NCBI RefSeq assembly: GCF_018599185.1
Contig: NZ_JAHFVL010000001.1
Span: forward strand, 1,550,001 to 1,614,000
Source: Rhodanobacter sp. LX-99
GTDB taxonomy: Bacteria > Pseudomonadota > Gammaproteobacteria > Xanthomonadales > Rhodanobacteraceae
Length of the DNA: 64,000 nt
Direction: 5' to 3'
Shown: piece after piece, positions 1-9,597 of the stretch
Layout of the letters: each line of letters begins with the position of its first letter
Position numbering within the stretch: position 1 is the stretch's first letter
Notes under the pieces: model-generated
What the model was told of the DNA's origin: nothing
Seen by the model: the letters and a program-made list of their open reading frames with translations, nothing else
Database searches by the model: none
Position numbers and translations under genes: made by a program

Positions 1-191
1 CGCGAACCGACCACGCTGACCGCTTCCAGCGTCTTCGCCTCACTGGCGGAATCGACGGCACCGGCGTTCGCTTCCTGCGCGTCGGCGGGCAGCGTGACGC
101 CACCCGCACCCAGCGCCCCGGCAATCGCCACCATCATCAAACTCCGGCGCATGCCACGCCGTGTCGGCCCATTATTCGTCATTTCGTTCAT
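1..191 (-). CDS. TonB-dependent receptor, N-terminal part (runs off the window)
   Basis: Only the first 63 codons are in the window. The reverse strand starts with ATG at 191 behind a GGGAGGGG ribosome binding site and reads MNEMTNNGPTRRGMRRSLMM, a hydrophobic Ala/Gly stretch ending near Ala-Asp-Ala-Gln, then an acidic linker and LEAVSVVGSR. A signal peptide followed by a V-x-V-x-G-S-R segment is the usual beginning of the plug domain of outer-membrane TonB-dependent receptors, which import siderophores, cobalamin or oligosaccharides. The substrate cannot be told from this piece. An internal Met at 182 is an alternative start. Confidence 0.72.
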   Translation of the reverse strand, partial: MNEMTNNGPTRRGMRRSLMMVAIAGALGAGGVTLPADAQEANAGAVDSASEAKTLEAVSVVGS

Positions 192-482
192 CACCCCTCC
201 CAAGGAATCGGCATCAACTTGTCTGCAAGCCCATCGCGGGCATGATTCCGAGTAATTCATGCGCGGATAACTTATGCAATCTTATCGGCCCATGTAATGC
301 GCCCATGCGTTTTTGATATGAGTTTCCCGTGCTGGTGAATACGCTTGCGTCCGGCCCGCCCGGCATGTGTTGCTAGGCACGGACGACGTGGCGAATACCC
401 ACGCGACCATGACGTCGCCGCGGCAGGCATGCACAGGCCTGGCGTTCGTCCGGTACCGTTTCCTTATCACCACGGGGGCAGC
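192..482. other. Divergent intergenic region
   Basis: About 290 bases separate the TonB receptor start (minus) from the CapA-like gene (plus). It must carry both promoters. AT-richer stretches lie around 250-320, but no clear operator or RNA structure was recognised. An in-frame upstream extension of the plus-strand gene through this region is not preceded by a better ribosome binding site and looks non-coding. Confidence 0.4.
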
Positions 483-1607
483 ATGACCGAGTCCTGCAAT
501 CATCAGCGCCGTCGGCTCATGGCCGGGCTGGCAGCCGCGCCGGCGCTGTTGCTGTGCGGAGCGAAACGCCTCTCGCCAGCGCAGACCCTGACGCTGGCCG
601 GGCAGGCCCTGATTGCCCACGATCTGTGCGCCGACGCCTACCCCGGGCTCGCCGCCGTCATCGCGGAAATCCGCCGCGGCGACGTCGCCATGACCGACCT
701 GGAGACGGCGATCCGCACCCGCGCATCCGGGGCTCCGACCCGCGAGGGCGTCTTCCTGCACGAGGCAGGCACCGACGAATTGCGTTGCCTGCGCACGCTC
801 GGTTTCGACATGCTCGCGCTGGCCAACAACCATGCCGGCGATTTCGGCCGCGACGGCATGCTGGCGACGCTGCAGGCAACGCATGAAGCCGGTTTCCATA
901 CTGCCGGCAGCGGCCGCAACCTCGCCGACGCCAGCCGCGCGGCGCGCTTCGCCACCGCCGGGCAACCGGTGGCCCTGGTCGCCATGGCCGCCGGCAAGAT
1001 CCGCGACGGTGCAGCGGCCACCGCCACCCTGCCCGGCATCAACGAACTGCGACTCGTCGCGCACGGCCAACCGGAAAACGGGGACGTCGAGCGCATCCAT
1101 GCGGCGATCCGCGATGTCGCCGGCTCGACCCGCGTCGTCGCCTGCCTGCACAACCACGACTGGGGCGACGACATGCGCGTGACCCGCGCATGGACCCGCC
1201 GCTTCGCCAGATCCTGCATCGACGCGGGAGCCAGCGCGTTCTTCGCGCACGGCGCACCGCTGCTGCATGGGATCGAGCTGCATCGCGACGCGCCGATCTT
1301 CTATTGCCTCGGCAGCCTGATCTTCCATTCGCGCACCGCCCCCGGCCATTACCCCCCGGAGGTCTGGGAAAGCGCCATCGCGCACCTGCACTACCGCGAC
1401 GGACGATTGCGCCGGCTCGAACTGGTGCCGGTCGTGCTCAACGAGCGCGGCGACGACGCCGCGCGCCAGAACGAGACCCGCGGCCGTCCGCGGATTGCCA
1501 CGGGTGATGATGCGCAGCGCATCCTCACCCGCCTGCAGGCGCTCAGCAGTGCGTTTGGTACCTCGCTGCGGATCGCACGGGCACGCGGCTGGATCGAAGT
1601 GGGCTGA
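483..1607 (+). CDS. CapA/PgsA-family phosphoesterase-like protein, exported
   Basis: 374 residues. The fold family is the CapA domain of poly-gamma-glutamate synthesis proteins, a metallophosphatase relative. Visible family landmarks are DLETAI (matching the usual NLE motif), LANNHAGDFG, LHNHDWG and FFAHGAPLLHGIE. The N-terminus has RRRLMAG followed by an Ala/Leu stretch, resembling a Tat signal with the second Arg pair. The ATG at 483 follows a G-rich site and precedes the signal; an upstream in-frame extension to 345 would bury the signal. Actual substrate unknown: many CapA homologues stand alone and do not make polyglutamate. It converges with the lipoprotein gene 5 bases away. Confidence 0.75.
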   Translation: MTESCNHQRRRLMAGLAAAPALLLCGAKRLSPAQTLTLAGQALIAHDLCADAYPGLAAVIAEIRRGDVAMTDLETAIRTRASGAPTREGVFLHEAGTDELRCLRTLGFDMLALANNHAGDFGRDGMLATLQATHEAGFHTAGSGRNLADASRAARFATAGQPVALVAMAAGKIRDGAAATATLPGINELRLVAHGQPENGDVERIHAAIRDVAGSTRVVACLHNHDWGDDMRVTRAWTRRFARSCIDAGASAFFAHGAPLLHGIELHRDAPIFYCLGSLIFHSRTAPGHYPPEVWESAIAHLHYRDGRLRRLELVPVVLNERGDDAARQNETRGRPRIATGDDAQRILTRLQALSSAFGTSLRIARARGWIEVG

Positions 1608-1612
1608 AGGTG

Positions 1613-2011
1613 TCAGTGGCCCCGGATCGGGAACGTCTGCGCGTTGCCCGGCGCCGAACCGGCCGGCGCGGACGAGCGTGCCGATGGCACCGGGTTCGCG
1701 CCGCACTGATAGGCGCCCCACGGCTGCGAGCCGTCGGCCGGCTCGGCCAGCGGCTTGATGGTGTCGGCGTGCATCTTGGCGGCCTCGTTACGGGCCAGCA
1801 CTTCCAGCTCGTCGCGCACCTTGATGTCGTTGCGGTCGACCGGACCGACGCGTTCCATCACGGAGACGGTGACCTTGCCCAGCTCGCGGCAGGCGGATAC
1901 GTCGCCGCTCCACGCCGTGCGCACGCTTTTTGCCGCGTCGTCCAAGGTGATGCCCCAGCTGCAGGCACCGAGCAGGAGGACGGGGACGAGCAACAACAGT
2001 GTCTTGCGCAT
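1613..2011 (-). CDS. DUF4156-type lipoprotein
   Basis: 132 residues. The N-terminus MRKTLLLLVPVLLLGAC ends in a clear lipobox with Cys17 as the lipidation site, so the mature protein should be membrane anchored. The small conserved core with Cys-Arg-Glu-Leu-Gly and a downstream Asn-Glu-Ala region resembles the DUF4156 family of proteobacterial lipoproteins, whose function is unknown. The C-terminus is Pro/Ser/Ala rich and ends PIRGH. It lies downstream of the M16 protease on the same strand, but a strong hairpin (2044-2073) sits between them, so it is probably separately transcribed. Confidence 0.7.
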   Translation of the reverse strand: MRKTLLLLVPVLLLGACSWGITLDDAAKSVRTAWSGDVSACRELGKVTVSVMERVGPVDRNDIKVRDELEVLARNEAAKMHADTIKPLAEPADGSQPWGAYQCGANPVPSARSSAPAGSAPGNAQTFPIRGH

Positions 2012-2043
2012 GGGTAGCTCCGCAGCGGTGTCTTGGACATGAA

Positions 2044-2073
2044 GGAGGCCGGGCCGTTGCCGGCCCGGCCTCC
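2044..2073 (-). terminator. Perfect 13-bp inverted repeat behind the M16 protease
   Basis: Bases 2044-2056 and 2061-2073 are exact reverse complements (GGAGGCCGGGCCG arm) with a four-base loop. It lies about 80 bases past the stop of the M16 protease gene and just ahead of the lipoprotein start. There is no U-run, as is common for hairpins in this GC range, so termination is inferred from position and stem strength. Confidence 0.55.
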
Positions 2074-2153
2074 ATCCTAACGCGAGGACGCCAGCGCGTC
2101 CTGCAACCGATCCATAACGTGCGGCGCCGTGGAAGCCGGCGCCGCACGCCGGC

Positions 2154-5009
2154 TCACTTCGCCGGCTTGCCGTCGGCGTCGAGTACCTGCACCTGGCCGA
2201 GGTTCAGCGCGCGGATCGGCGCCTCGATCTTCGCCAGGTCGCCGACGATCACCCAGGTCAGCTGGTCCGGGTGAATGATCTCCTTCGCCGCCGCCTCCAC
2301 CGAAGCATCCGTCTGCGCCTCGATGCGCGACTTCAACGTTTGCACGTAGTCGTCCGGGCGCTTGTACAGCGCGATGCCCTGCAGCGCGCCCATCACCGCC
2401 GAGGTGGTCTGGTAGCCGCCCGGCATGCTGCGCACGTCGCCGACCTTGATCTTGTCGATCTCCTGCGCGGTCAGCGGCTGGTCGCCGATCACGCCCTTCG
2501 CCTCCTTCAGCATCTCGGCCACCGACGGCGCGGTCTTGTCGGTCTGCACCGGCGCGTACAGCATGAACGGGCGCTGGCCCTGCGCGTTCTGCAGGAAGCT
2601 GAAGGCGCCGTAGGCCCAGTGCTTGTCCTCGCGCAGGTTCATGTTGAGGCGCGAAGTGAAGGTGCCGCCGAACGCACCGTTCATGGTCTGGATTTCCAGA
2701 TCGTTCGGCGCCTCGGTGGACGGCGCCAGGCTGCCGGCGAGGATCAGGCTCTGCTGGGCGCCGGGGCGGTCGACCAGGTACACGCGTACCTGCGATGGCG
2801 GCGCGACCTTGCCGATGTTCTTCGCCGGCACCTTGCCGGCCGGGGCCTTCCAGTTGCCGAACGCCGCGTTCAACTGCGGGATGATCTTGTCCAGCGTGGT
2901 GTCGCCGGCCACCAGGATCTGCATGTTGTCCGGGCGGATGAAGTCGCCCATGAACGCGCGCATGTCGGCGGCGCTCAGCGACTTGATCGACGCTTCGGTG
3001 CCCGAGCCGGTGAACGGGATCGCGTAGGCGTGGCCCTTGCCGTACAGCAGCGGCGGCAGGGTGCGCAGCGCGATGCCGGTGGGCTGGCTCTTTTCCTGGG
3101 CGATGCCGGCCAGCCACTGGCCGCGCAGGCGGCTGATGTCGGCCTCGCGGAACGCCGGGTTGCGCACGATGTCGGCGAACAGGTCGAGCGACGGCTTCAG
3201 CTGGTCGTCCAGCGCGTTGAGCGTGGCGTTGCAGTAGTCCAGCCCGCAGCCGCTGGCGATCATCGCGCCGAGACGCTGCTTGCGTTTGGCGATCTCGACC
3301 GAATCCAGGCTCTTGCTGCCCTCGTCCAGCATCGCCATGGTGAAGCTGGAGGTGCCCAGCTTGCGGCCCTGGTCCGCCGCGTAGCCGGCGTCGAACAGCA
3401 GCTGCAGCTGCACCGCCGGCACCGTGTGGCGCTCGGCCAAGATTACTTCGACGCCGTTGTCCAGCTTGCCGCGCTGCAGGGCGGGGAAGCTGAGGTCCGG
3501 GAACGTGCCGACCTCGGGCACGCCCTTGCTGCGGTCGACGTCGCTCGCCACCGTGCGGTAGTCGCCTTTCGCCGACAGCACCGGTGCCGGCGCACCGCTG
3601 GCCGCGGCGCGACCGGCGACATTCGCCATGTCGGTTGCCTCGACCTTGCCCGGCACCACGGTCAGCGTGTAGTCGCCCCTGGCGATCCACCGGTTCGCCA
3701 CCGCGCTGACCTGCGCCGGCGTGGCCGCCATGTACTCCTTGAAGTCCTTCAGGTAGGCGCCCGGGTCGTTGCGGTACAGCTGGCCCTGGGCCAGGATCGT
3801 CGCCTGCGTGTTGACCCGCTCCAGCCCGCGCACGAACGAGGCGCGGGTTTCCGTCTTGACCCGCGCGAGCTCGTCGGCGGTCGGGCCGCCCTTCAGGAAT
3901 TTCTGCCACTCGTCGGCGATCGCCGCCTCGACCTTGGCCGGGTCGGCGCCCTTCTTCACGTCCACCTGCAGATTGAACAGGCTGGCCAGCACGTGCTGCT
4001 CCACCTCGACCGAGACGTCGTCGGCCAGCTTGTCTCGGTAGACCAGCCGCTGGTACAGCCGCGAGGTCTTGCTGCCGCCCAGCACGGCGGCGGCCAGCTC
4101 CAGCAGGTTTTCGTCGGTGGTGCCGCGACCCGGCACATTCCATTCGCGATAGATGCGGGTCTGCGCCACGTTGTCGGTCATCGTGCCGCGCGTGGACTTG
4201 TCCCGCGCCGCGATCCACGGCTGCGGCCGCGGTACCTGCGGGCCGGCGGCGATGTCGCCGAAGTACTTCAGCATCTTTTCCTTCGCCAGCGCCGGCGTGA
4301 TGTCGCCGGACAGCACCACCACCGTGTTGGCGGCGCCGTAGTAGCCGCGGAACCACTGCTTCACGTCAGCCAGCGAGGCGGCGTTCAAGTCGTCCATCGA
4401 GCCGATGGTGTCGTGGTGGTACGGATGGTTGGCCGGGAACGCCTCGGCCTGGATCAGCTCGCTGGCGCGGCCGTACGGCTGGTTCTCGCCCTGGCGCTTC
4501 TCGTTCTGCACCACGCCGCGCTGCTCGTCGAGCTGCGGCTGGCCGATCGCGCCGAGCAGGTGGCCCATGCGGTCCGATTCCATCCACAGCGCCATGTCCA
4601 GCGCGCTGGTCGGCACCGTCTCGAAATAGTTGGTGCGGTCGAGCCAGGTGGTGCCGTTCTGGTCGGTGGCGCCGGCCAGTTCGAACGGCTTGAAGAACTC
4701 GTCCTTGTGGTTTTCCGAGCCCTGGAACATCAGGTGCTCGAACAGGTGCGCGAAACCGGTCTTGCCCTTCGGCTCGTACGACGAGCCGACGTGGTACCAC
4801 ACGCTCACCGCCACCACCGGCGCCTTGTGATCCTCGTGCACCACCACGGTCAGGCCGTTCGGCAGGGTGAAGCGGGTGTAGGCGAGTTCGGGGATCTGTT
4901 GCGTTGCCGCGGTCGCGACAGCGGTGTCGGGGGTCGCCAGTGCCAGCGGCATGCCGCCGGTAAAGGTCAGCAGGCCGACGATGAGCAGGGCGAGCGGTTT
5001 CTTTGCCAC
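2154..5009 (-). CDS. Secreted M16-family zinc metalloprotease (pitrilysin/insulinase type)
   Basis: 951 residues, two M16 repeats. Residues 88-92 are HLFEH, the inverted zinc motif HxxEH, and the third ligand is expected in QNEKRQGE near residue 170. The second half has the inactive-type domain with R-S-M-P-G-G and a Y-G-A-F region. The start is GTG at 5009, preceded by a consensus AGGAGG; it begins MAKKPLALLIVGLL with a cleavable signal peptide ending near Ala-Leu-Ala, so the enzyme is exported to the periplasm or surface. Family members degrade peptides or process proteins. A hairpin follows the gene. Confidence 0.93.
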   Translation of the reverse strand: MAKKPLALLIVGLLTFTGGMPLALATPDTAVATAATQQIPELAYTRFTLPNGLTVVVHEDHKAPVVAVSVWYHVGSSYEPKGKTGFAHLFEHLMFQGSENHKDEFFKPFELAGATDQNGTTWLDRTNYFETVPTSALDMALWMESDRMGHLLGAIGQPQLDEQRGVVQNEKRQGENQPYGRASELIQAEAFPANHPYHHDTIGSMDDLNAASLADVKQWFRGYYGAANTVVVLSGDITPALAKEKMLKYFGDIAAGPQVPRPQPWIAARDKSTRGTMTDNVAQTRIYREWNVPGRGTTDENLLELAAAVLGGSKTSRLYQRLVYRDKLADDVSVEVEQHVLASLFNLQVDVKKGADPAKVEAAIADEWQKFLKGGPTADELARVKTETRASFVRGLERVNTQATILAQGQLYRNDPGAYLKDFKEYMAATPAQVSAVANRWIARGDYTLTVVPGKVEATDMANVAGRAAASGAPAPVLSAKGDYRTVASDVDRSKGVPEVGTFPDLSFPALQRGKLDNGVEVILAERHTVPAVQLQLLFDAGYAADQGRKLGTSSFTMAMLDEGSKSLDSVEIAKRKQRLGAMIASGCGLDYCNATLNALDDQLKPSLDLFADIVRNPAFREADISRLRGQWLAGIAQEKSQPTGIALRTLPPLLYGKGHAYAIPFTGSGTEASIKSLSAADMRAFMGDFIRPDNMQILVAGDTTLDKIIPQLNAAFGNWKAPAGKVPAKNIGKVAPPSQVRVYLVDRPGAQQSLILAGSLAPSTEAPNDLEIQTMNGAFGGTFTSRLNMNLREDKHWAYGAFSFLQNAQGQRPFMLYAPVQTDKTAPSVAEMLKEAKGVIGDQPLTAQEIDKIKVGDVRSMPGGYQTTSAVMGALQGIALYKRPDDYVQTLKSRIEAQTDASVEAAAKEIIHPDQLTWVIVGDLAKIEAPIRALNLGQVQVLDADGKPAK

Positions 5010-5281
5010 GGTGAACCTCCTGTTTCACGGATGAGTCCCCGCAGGCTAGCGGCGCCACGCAGCCATCGCAAATGACTTGCGGCACGGTCGAGCCGACGCT
5101 GGCGGCGCGGTGTCCGGCTGTCCGATGGCGGGCGGACGGCTGTCCGCGGACAATCTTTCAGTCGCCGGATTCGCCGTCATGACTCAATAAAATCAACAAC
5201 TTGTACATCACGCAGCGCTTGGCACGGGGATTGCTCTATCCGGGGTGCAGGGATTTCCACCCATTCATCGGAGACATGATC
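5010..5281. other. Divergent intergenic region with short direct repeats
   Basis: Lies between the M16 protease start and a small membrane protein gene. GGCTGTCCG occurs twice (5116-5124 and 5138-5146, 22 bases apart, about two helical turns), each near an inverted CGGAC, which could be an operator. An AT-rich stretch around 5180-5205 may hold the promoter for the rightward genes. No longer gene is seen; an in-frame upstream extension from 5201 lacks a ribosome binding site. Confidence 0.35.
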
Positions 5282-5485
5282 ATGAAATTCGAGACCTTGA
5301 TGTTGCGCGGCCTGTTCATCGCCTGCCTGGCGGTCTGCGGCCTGATTCTCGGCGCGATGGTGACGACTACGCCGGCCTCCGTGCAGCTCGCCGCCCACGG
5401 CAGCGTAAGCGCCATCCTGCTGGCCGCGCCGACCAGCTGCGCACTGCCCCCGGACGGTGTGGTCTGCCCGCAGCTCGGCGGCTGA
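5282..5485 (+). CDS. Small hydrophobic protein of unknown function
   Basis: 67 residues beginning [18 protein letters not shown], one hydrophobic segment likely to be a signal or membrane anchor, then a Thr/Ala/Ser tail with two late cysteines ([11 protein letters not shown]). The chosen ATG at 5282 lies eight bases after GGAG; an ATG six bases earlier has too short a spacing. I do not recognise a family. It precedes trmL by about 40 bases and may be co-transcribed with it. Confidence 0.5.
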   Translation: MKFETLMLRGLFIACLAVCGLILGAMVTTTPASVQLAAHGSVSAILLAAPTSCALPPDGVVCPQLGG

Positions 5486-5526
5486 GCATTCGACGCGGAT
5501 CGGCGCGGACACGCGATAATGGCGGA

Positions 5527-5997
5527 ATGCTGCATGTCATCCTGTTCCGTCCCGAGATCCCGCCGAACACCGGCAACGTGATTCGCCTGTGCGCGAACAC
5601 CGGCACTGCGCTGCACCTGATCCGGCCGCTCGGCTTCCAGCTTGACGATGCCCGGCTGCGCCGTGCCGGACTGGATTACCACGAATACGCCAGCGTCGCC
5701 GTGTACGACGATCTGGCCAGTTGCCTCGGCGCGATCGGTACGCCGCGCGTGTTCGCCTTCACCACTCGCGGCCGGGTCGCCCATGTCGATGCCCGCTTTG
5801 CCGACGGCGACGCGCTGCTGTTCGGCTGCGAGACCGCCGGGTTGCCGGGCGACGTGCTGGAGTCGATTCCCGCCGACCAGCGCCTGCGCCTGCCGATGTG
5901 CCCGGACAGCCGCAGCCTGAACCTGTCGAACACCGTCGCCGTGGCCGTCTACGAAGCCTGGCGCCAGCTCGGCTTCGCCGGTGCCGCGAGCGTCTGA
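5527..5997 (+). CDS. trmL: tRNA (cytidine(34)/uridine(34)-2'-O)-methyltransferase TrmL
   Basis: 156 residues, the normal size for the minimal SPOUT enzyme TrmL, which 2'-O-methylates the wobble base of tRNA-Leu using SAM. The three SPOUT motifs are visible: [13 protein letters not shown] near residue 12-25, [10 protein letters not shown] near 100, and [17 protein letters not shown] at the C-terminus forming the trefoil knot. Homodimeric and cytosolic in known members. The ATG at 5527 begins [17 protein letters not shown] as in the family. First recognised gene of the plus-strand run to 10190. Confidence 0.93.
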   Translation: MLHVILFRPEIPPNTGNVIRLCANTGTALHLIRPLGFQLDDARLRRAGLDYHEYASVAVYDDLASCLGAIGTPRVFAFTTRGRVAHVDARFADGDALLFGCETAGLPGDVLESIPADQRLRLPMCPDSRSLNLSNTVAVAVYEAWRQLGFAGAASV

Positions 5998-6024
5998 GCC
6001 CGGTCGGCGGGCTACAATCGGCGG

Positions 6025-6675
6025 ATGAACGCCGCCACTCCCAACTCCTGGTTGCCGCAACCGCTGCGCAAGCTCGCCGGCCGCGCGCTGGAAACCGCGC
6101 TGAACCACACCTTGTCGCTGGACCCGGACACCCAGCAAAAGCTGGCCGCGTTGAACGGCCGCAGTGTGCAACTGCATCTGCGCGGGCCGGAGCTCGCGCT
6201 GGCCGTCACCGTGGACGAAAAACGCCTGAAAGTCGGGCCGCCGCAAGACGACAGCCAGCTGAAGGTGGCCGCCACGCCGGGTAGCCTGCTGGCGATGCTG
6301 TTCCGCCGCGACGACGACGGCATCGCGCCGGGCAAGGTGGAGATCGCCGGCGACGCCGAACTGGCACGCCGACTGGAAAAGCTGGCCGGCAAGTTCGCCC
6401 CGGATTTCGAGGAAGCGTTCGCGCGCAGCTTCGGCGACGTGCTCGGCGTGCCGCTGGCCAAGGCCGTGCGCACGGGCCTCGCGCACGCCCGCGACACCGC
6501 CGGCCACCTCACCGAAGACACGGCCGACTGGTTGCGCGACGAGGCGCGCGTGGCCATGGCGCCAGGTGAAGTGGAAGGCTTCCTCGACGGCGTGGACGAC
6601 GTGCGCGAACGCAGCGAGCGGCTGGAATCGCGTGTGCAGCGGCTCGTGCAGCGCCTGCAGGGCAACGCTGCGTGA
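6025..6675 (+). CDS. ubiJ: Ubiquinone biosynthesis accessory factor UbiJ (SCP2 domain)
   Basis: 216 residues. The N-terminal part is an SCP2-like lipid-binding domain ([20 protein letters not shown], then [14 protein letters not shown]), followed by a C-terminal coiled coil rich in Glu/Arg ([21 protein letters not shown]). UbiJ is a soluble component of the aerobic ubiquinone assembly complex that binds the hydrophobic intermediates. The stop overlaps the GTG start of ubiB in GTGA, so the two are translationally coupled, the usual neighbourhood for this gene. UbiK, its partner, is encoded at 23367-23627. Confidence 0.92.
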   Translation: MNAATPNSWLPQPLRKLAGRALETALNHTLSLDPDTQQKLAALNGRSVQLHLRGPELALAVTVDEKRLKVGPPQDDSQLKVAATPGSLLAMLFRRDDDGIAPGKVEIAGDAELARRLEKLAGKFAPDFEEAFARSFGDVLGVPLAKAVRTGLAHARDTAGHLTEDTADWLRDEARVAMAPGEVEGFLDGVDDVRERSERLESRVQRLVQRLQGNAA

Positions 6676-8321
6676 CGCCGCTGAAGGTGGTGCCGCGCCT
6701 GCTGCGGGTCGCCTCGGTGCTGCTGGCGTACCGGCTCGACGAACTGGTCGACGCCGCCCATCTGTACCGCCCGCTGAAGCTGCTGCGGCCGCTGGTGGCG
6801 CGCCCGCGCATCGACATCCGCGGCCTGCCGCGCGGCGCCCGCCTGCGCCATGCGCTGACCGAACTCGGTCCGATCTTCGTCAAGGCCGGCCAGGTGCTGT
6901 CGACCCGCCGCGACCTGGTGCCGGCCGACATCGCCGACGAACTGGCCCTGCTGCAGGACCAGGTCGCGCCGTTCCCCGGCAGCGCGGCGCGCGCGATCGT
7001 CGAGCAGGAACTGAAATCGCCGATTGGCCGTCTATGCGCCCAATTCGACGAAACGCCGCTGGCTTCCGCCTCGATCGCCCAGGTGCACGCCGCCACCCTG
7101 CACGACGGCCGCGAAGTGGTGGTGAAGGTGCTGCGCCCCGGCATCGACGCGCAGATCGCCCGCGACGTGAAGCTGCTGCGCTCGCTCGGCGAGCTGGCCC
7201 AGCGCTGGCACCCGAACGCCGACAAGATCCGCCCGCTGGATGTGGTGGCCGAAGTCGAGAAGATGCTGGAGAACGAGTTGGACCTGCAGCGCGAAGGCGC
7301 CAGCGCCAGCCTGCTCAAGCGCAACTTCGACAGTGGCGTGGACCTCTACGTGCCGGCCGTGCATTGGGAGCTGACCAGCGCACGCGTGCTGACGCTGGAG
7401 CGCGTGCACGGCATCAGCAGCGACGACATCGCCGCGATCGACGCCGCCGGGCTCGACCGCAAGGCACTCGCCGCCAAGGGCGTGCGGGTGTTCTACGAAC
7501 AGGTGTTCCGCGACAACTTCTTCCACGCCGACGCCCACCCCGGCAACATCTGGGTCGACCCCACGCACACCGGCGAGCCGCGCTTCATCGCGCTGGACTT
7601 CGGCATCATGGGTTCGCTGCCCGAGGCCGACCAGTACTGGCTGGCGCAGAATTTCATCGCGCTGTTCGAGCGCGACTACGCGCGCATCGCGCAACTGCAC
7701 GTGGCCGCCGGCTGGATGCCCGCCGACGTGCGCCTGGACGAGCTGGAAGCGGCGGTGCGCACGGTGTGCGAGCCGTACTTCACCCGCCCGCTGTCGCAGA
7801 TCTCGCTGGCCGAGCTGGTGGTGAAGCTGTTCCAGACCGCGCGCCGCTTCGAGCTGACCCTGCAGCCGCAGCTGATCCTGCTGCAGAAGACCCTGCTCAA
7901 CATCGAAGGCGTCGGCCGCATGCTCGATCCGGAGATCGACATCTGGGCGGTGGCGCACCCGGTGCTGAAACGCATCCTGCGCGAACGCTACAGCCCGCTG
8001 CGCACCCTGCGCGAGGTGCGCAAACGGCTGCCGGAATGGCTGCACGAGGCACCGCAGTTCCCCGAGCTGGTGCGCGATGCCTTGCGCCAGATCGGCCGCG
8101 GCGAGCAGCGCGCGCTGAGCGACCCGGCGGCGCTCAAGCTGCTGCGCGAGAACGCCCAGCGCCAGCACAAGCTGCTTGCCTGCGGCCTGCTCGGCGGCGC
8201 ACTGTTGATCGGCGCGGCCCTGCTGTGGACATCGGCGCCGCAACACGGCATCTGGCCGCCGCTGTGCGCCGGCATCGCCGGGCTGCTGGCATTCGCGATC
8301 GGCTGGCCGCGCTCACGCTGA
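6672..8321 (+). CDS. ubiB: Ubiquinone biosynthesis protein UbiB (ABC1/ADCK-like atypical kinase)
   Basis: 549 residues from a GTG start overlapping the ubiJ stop. Diagnostic features are [14 protein letters not shown] (the KxGQ motif), the Ala-rich loop [13 protein letters not shown], the Lys-containing [18 protein letters not shown] (catalytic loop) and LDFGIMG. Two hydrophobic segments close to the C-terminus (about residues 500-545) anchor it to the inner membrane. UbiB proteins are ATPases that support lipid precursor access in coenzyme Q synthesis rather than known protein kinases. Confidence 0.95.
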   Translation: MTPLKVVPRLLRVASVLLAYRLDELVDAAHLYRPLKLLRPLVARPRIDIRGLPRGARLRHALTELGPIFVKAGQVLSTRRDLVPADIADELALLQDQVAPFPGSAARAIVEQELKSPIGRLCAQFDETPLASASIAQVHAATLHDGREVVVKVLRPGIDAQIARDVKLLRSLGELAQRWHPNADKIRPLDVVAEVEKMLENELDLQREGASASLLKRNFDSGVDLYVPAVHWELTSARVLTLERVHGISSDDIAAIDAAGLDRKALAAKGVRVFYEQVFRDNFFHADAHPGNIWVDPTHTGEPRFIALDFGIMGSLPEADQYWLAQNFIALFERDYARIAQLHVAAGWMPADVRLDELEAAVRTVCEPYFTRPLSQISLAELVVKLFQTARRFELTLQPQLILLQKTLLNIEGVGRMLDPEIDIWAVAHPVLKRILRERYSPLRTLREVRKRLPEWLHEAPQFPELVRDALRQIGRGEQRALSDPAALKLLRENAQRQHKLLACGLLGGALLIGAALLWTSAPQHGIWPPLCAGIAGLLAFAIGWPRSR

Positions 8322-8363
8322 CCTGCAGGAGCGCACGAGGTGCGCCCCTGCACAGACCAGACC

Positions 8364-9077
8364 ATGATCGATATCCTCTACCAGGACGACGCGCTGATCG
8401 CGGTGAACAAGCCCGCCGGCCTCGCCGTGCATCGTTCGAAGATGGTGGGCAACGCCGAGGAATTCCTGATCGACCTGTTGCGCGAGCAGGTCGGCGACAG
8501 CGCGTACCTGGCGCACCGGCTCGATCGCGCCACCAGCGGCGTGCTGCTGATCGCGCGCAGCAAAGAGGTCGCCGCCGCGCTGGGCGAGCAGTTCATGGGC
8601 CGCGCGGTACACAAGCAGTACCTGGTGGTGGTGCGCGGCTGGCCGGAACCGGCCGAAGGCGTGGTCGACTACCCGCTGCCCGGCTCGCGCGAAACCGGCC
8701 CGCGCCGCGAGGCGCGCACGCACTACCGGCGGCTGGCCACGGTCGAGGTGCCGATCGCGCTGGGCCGCTATCCGCAGCAGCGTTACGCGCTGCTGCTGGC
8801 CGAGCCGGAAAGCGGCCGCTTCCGCCAGATCCGCAAGCACCTGGCGCACATCCATCACCCGGTGGTTGGCGATTGCCAGCACGGCCGCGGCGACCACAAC
8901 CGGCTGTACAAGCAGCATTTCGGCTGCCACCGGATGCTGCTGCATGCGTGGCGGTTGCGCTTCGCACACCCGGTCACGGGTGCCGCGATGGAGATCGAGG
9001 CACCGCTGGACGATGCGTATGCCGGACTACTTCGACGCTTCGGCTGGGCATTGCCAGGAGTGAGTGAAGAGGGATGA
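8364..9077 (+). CDS. truC: RluA-family pseudouridine synthase, probably TruC (tRNA U65)
   Basis: 237 residues from ATG 8364 (MIDILYQDDALIAVNKPAGL). The catalytic signature HRLDRATSGVLL contains the active Asp. There is no S4 RNA-binding domain, and the later motif GRFRQIRKHLAHIHHPVVGD matches the TruC subgroup, which modifies U65 in tRNA. No clear ribosome binding site is visible; an upstream start at 8340 is possible. The last residues (VSEEG) and stop are encoded by a purine-rich repeat element described separately. Confidence 0.86.
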   Translation: MIDILYQDDALIAVNKPAGLAVHRSKMVGNAEEFLIDLLREQVGDSAYLAHRLDRATSGVLLIARSKEVAAALGEQFMGRAVHKQYLVVVRGWPEPAEGVVDYPLPGSRETGPRREARTHYRRLATVEVPIALGRYPQQRYALLLAEPESGRFRQIRKHLAHIHHPVVGDCQHGRGDHNRLYKQHFGCHRMLLHAWRLRFAHPVTGAAMEIEAPLDDAYAGLLRRFGWALPGVSEEG

Positions 9078-9151
9078 GAAGCGAGAGAAACCAGGGTCCG
9101 GACGCACGGCCGTTTTCCTCCCGCTTCCCAATCCTCGCTTCACCTACTCAC
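9059..9151. repeat. Purine/pyrimidine inverted repeat element, copy A
   Basis: A purine-rich left arm starting GTGAGTGAAGAGGGATGAGAA (read without its last base for the core) faces a pyrimidine-rich right arm ending ACCTACTCAC at 9151; the reverse complement of the right arm begins GTGAGTAGGTGAAGCGAGG, so the arms form a long imperfect hairpin. The left arm supplies the end and stop codon of truC. A second element with the same GTGAGTGGAGAGGAG-type sequence is found at 19770-19866. Confidence 0.5.
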
Positions 9152-9174
9152 TTCCGGCCCTCTACACTCCCCGC

Positions 9175-9597
9175 ATGCTGACCATCAGCCGCACCCTCTC
9201 CCTGCCCGAGTCCGAACTGATCGAGCGCTTCCTGCGCGCGGACGGCCCCGGCGGGCAGCACGTGAACCGCACCGAGAGCGCGGTGGAGCTGCGTTTCGAC
9301 GTGATCAACTCGCCCTCGCTGCCGGAGGAAATCCGCGCGCGCCTGCTGGCGCGGCGTGATCGCCGGCTCACCGCCGAGGGCGTGCTGGTGATCCAGGGGC
9401 GCCGCTTCCGCGACCAGGCGCGCAACCGCGACGACGTGCGCGAGCGGCTGGCCGAGATCATCCGCGGCGTGCTGGTGCCGCCGAAGAAACGTGTCGCCAC
9501 CAAACCCACCCGCGCTTCGAAGGAACGTCGGCTGGTCGGCAAGCAGCAGCGCGGCCGGATCAAGCAGACCCGTTCGCGCAAACCGGAACTCGAATGA
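9175..9597 (+). CDS. arfB: Alternative ribosome-rescue factor ArfB (peptidyl-tRNA hydrolase, ICT1 type)
   Basis: 140 residues. It has the class I release factor signature GPGGQHVNR with the catalytic GGQ near residue 25 and a basic C-terminal tail (PKKRVATKPTRASKERR...KQTRSRK) that enters the empty mRNA channel of stalled ribosomes. This is the complete domain plan of ArfB/YaeJ, which releases nascent chains on non-stop ribosomes. The ATG at 9175 begins MLTISRTLSLPESEL, matching the family. It overlaps the acyltransferase start by four bases (ATGA). Confidence 0.93.
   Translation: MLTISRTLSLPESELIERFLRADGPGGQHVNRTESAVELRFDVINSPSLPEEIRARLLARRDRRLTAEGVLVIQGRRFRDQARNRDDVRERLAEIIRGVLVPPKKRVATKPTRASKERRLVGKQQRGRIKQTRSRKPELE

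Noticed and set aside
2271..5075. 934-codon open frame on the plus strand
   Set aside because: It is antisense to the M16 protease, which has a complete motif set and an AGGAGG site; the frame is Arg/His/Gln rich without any domain, a by-product of high GC.
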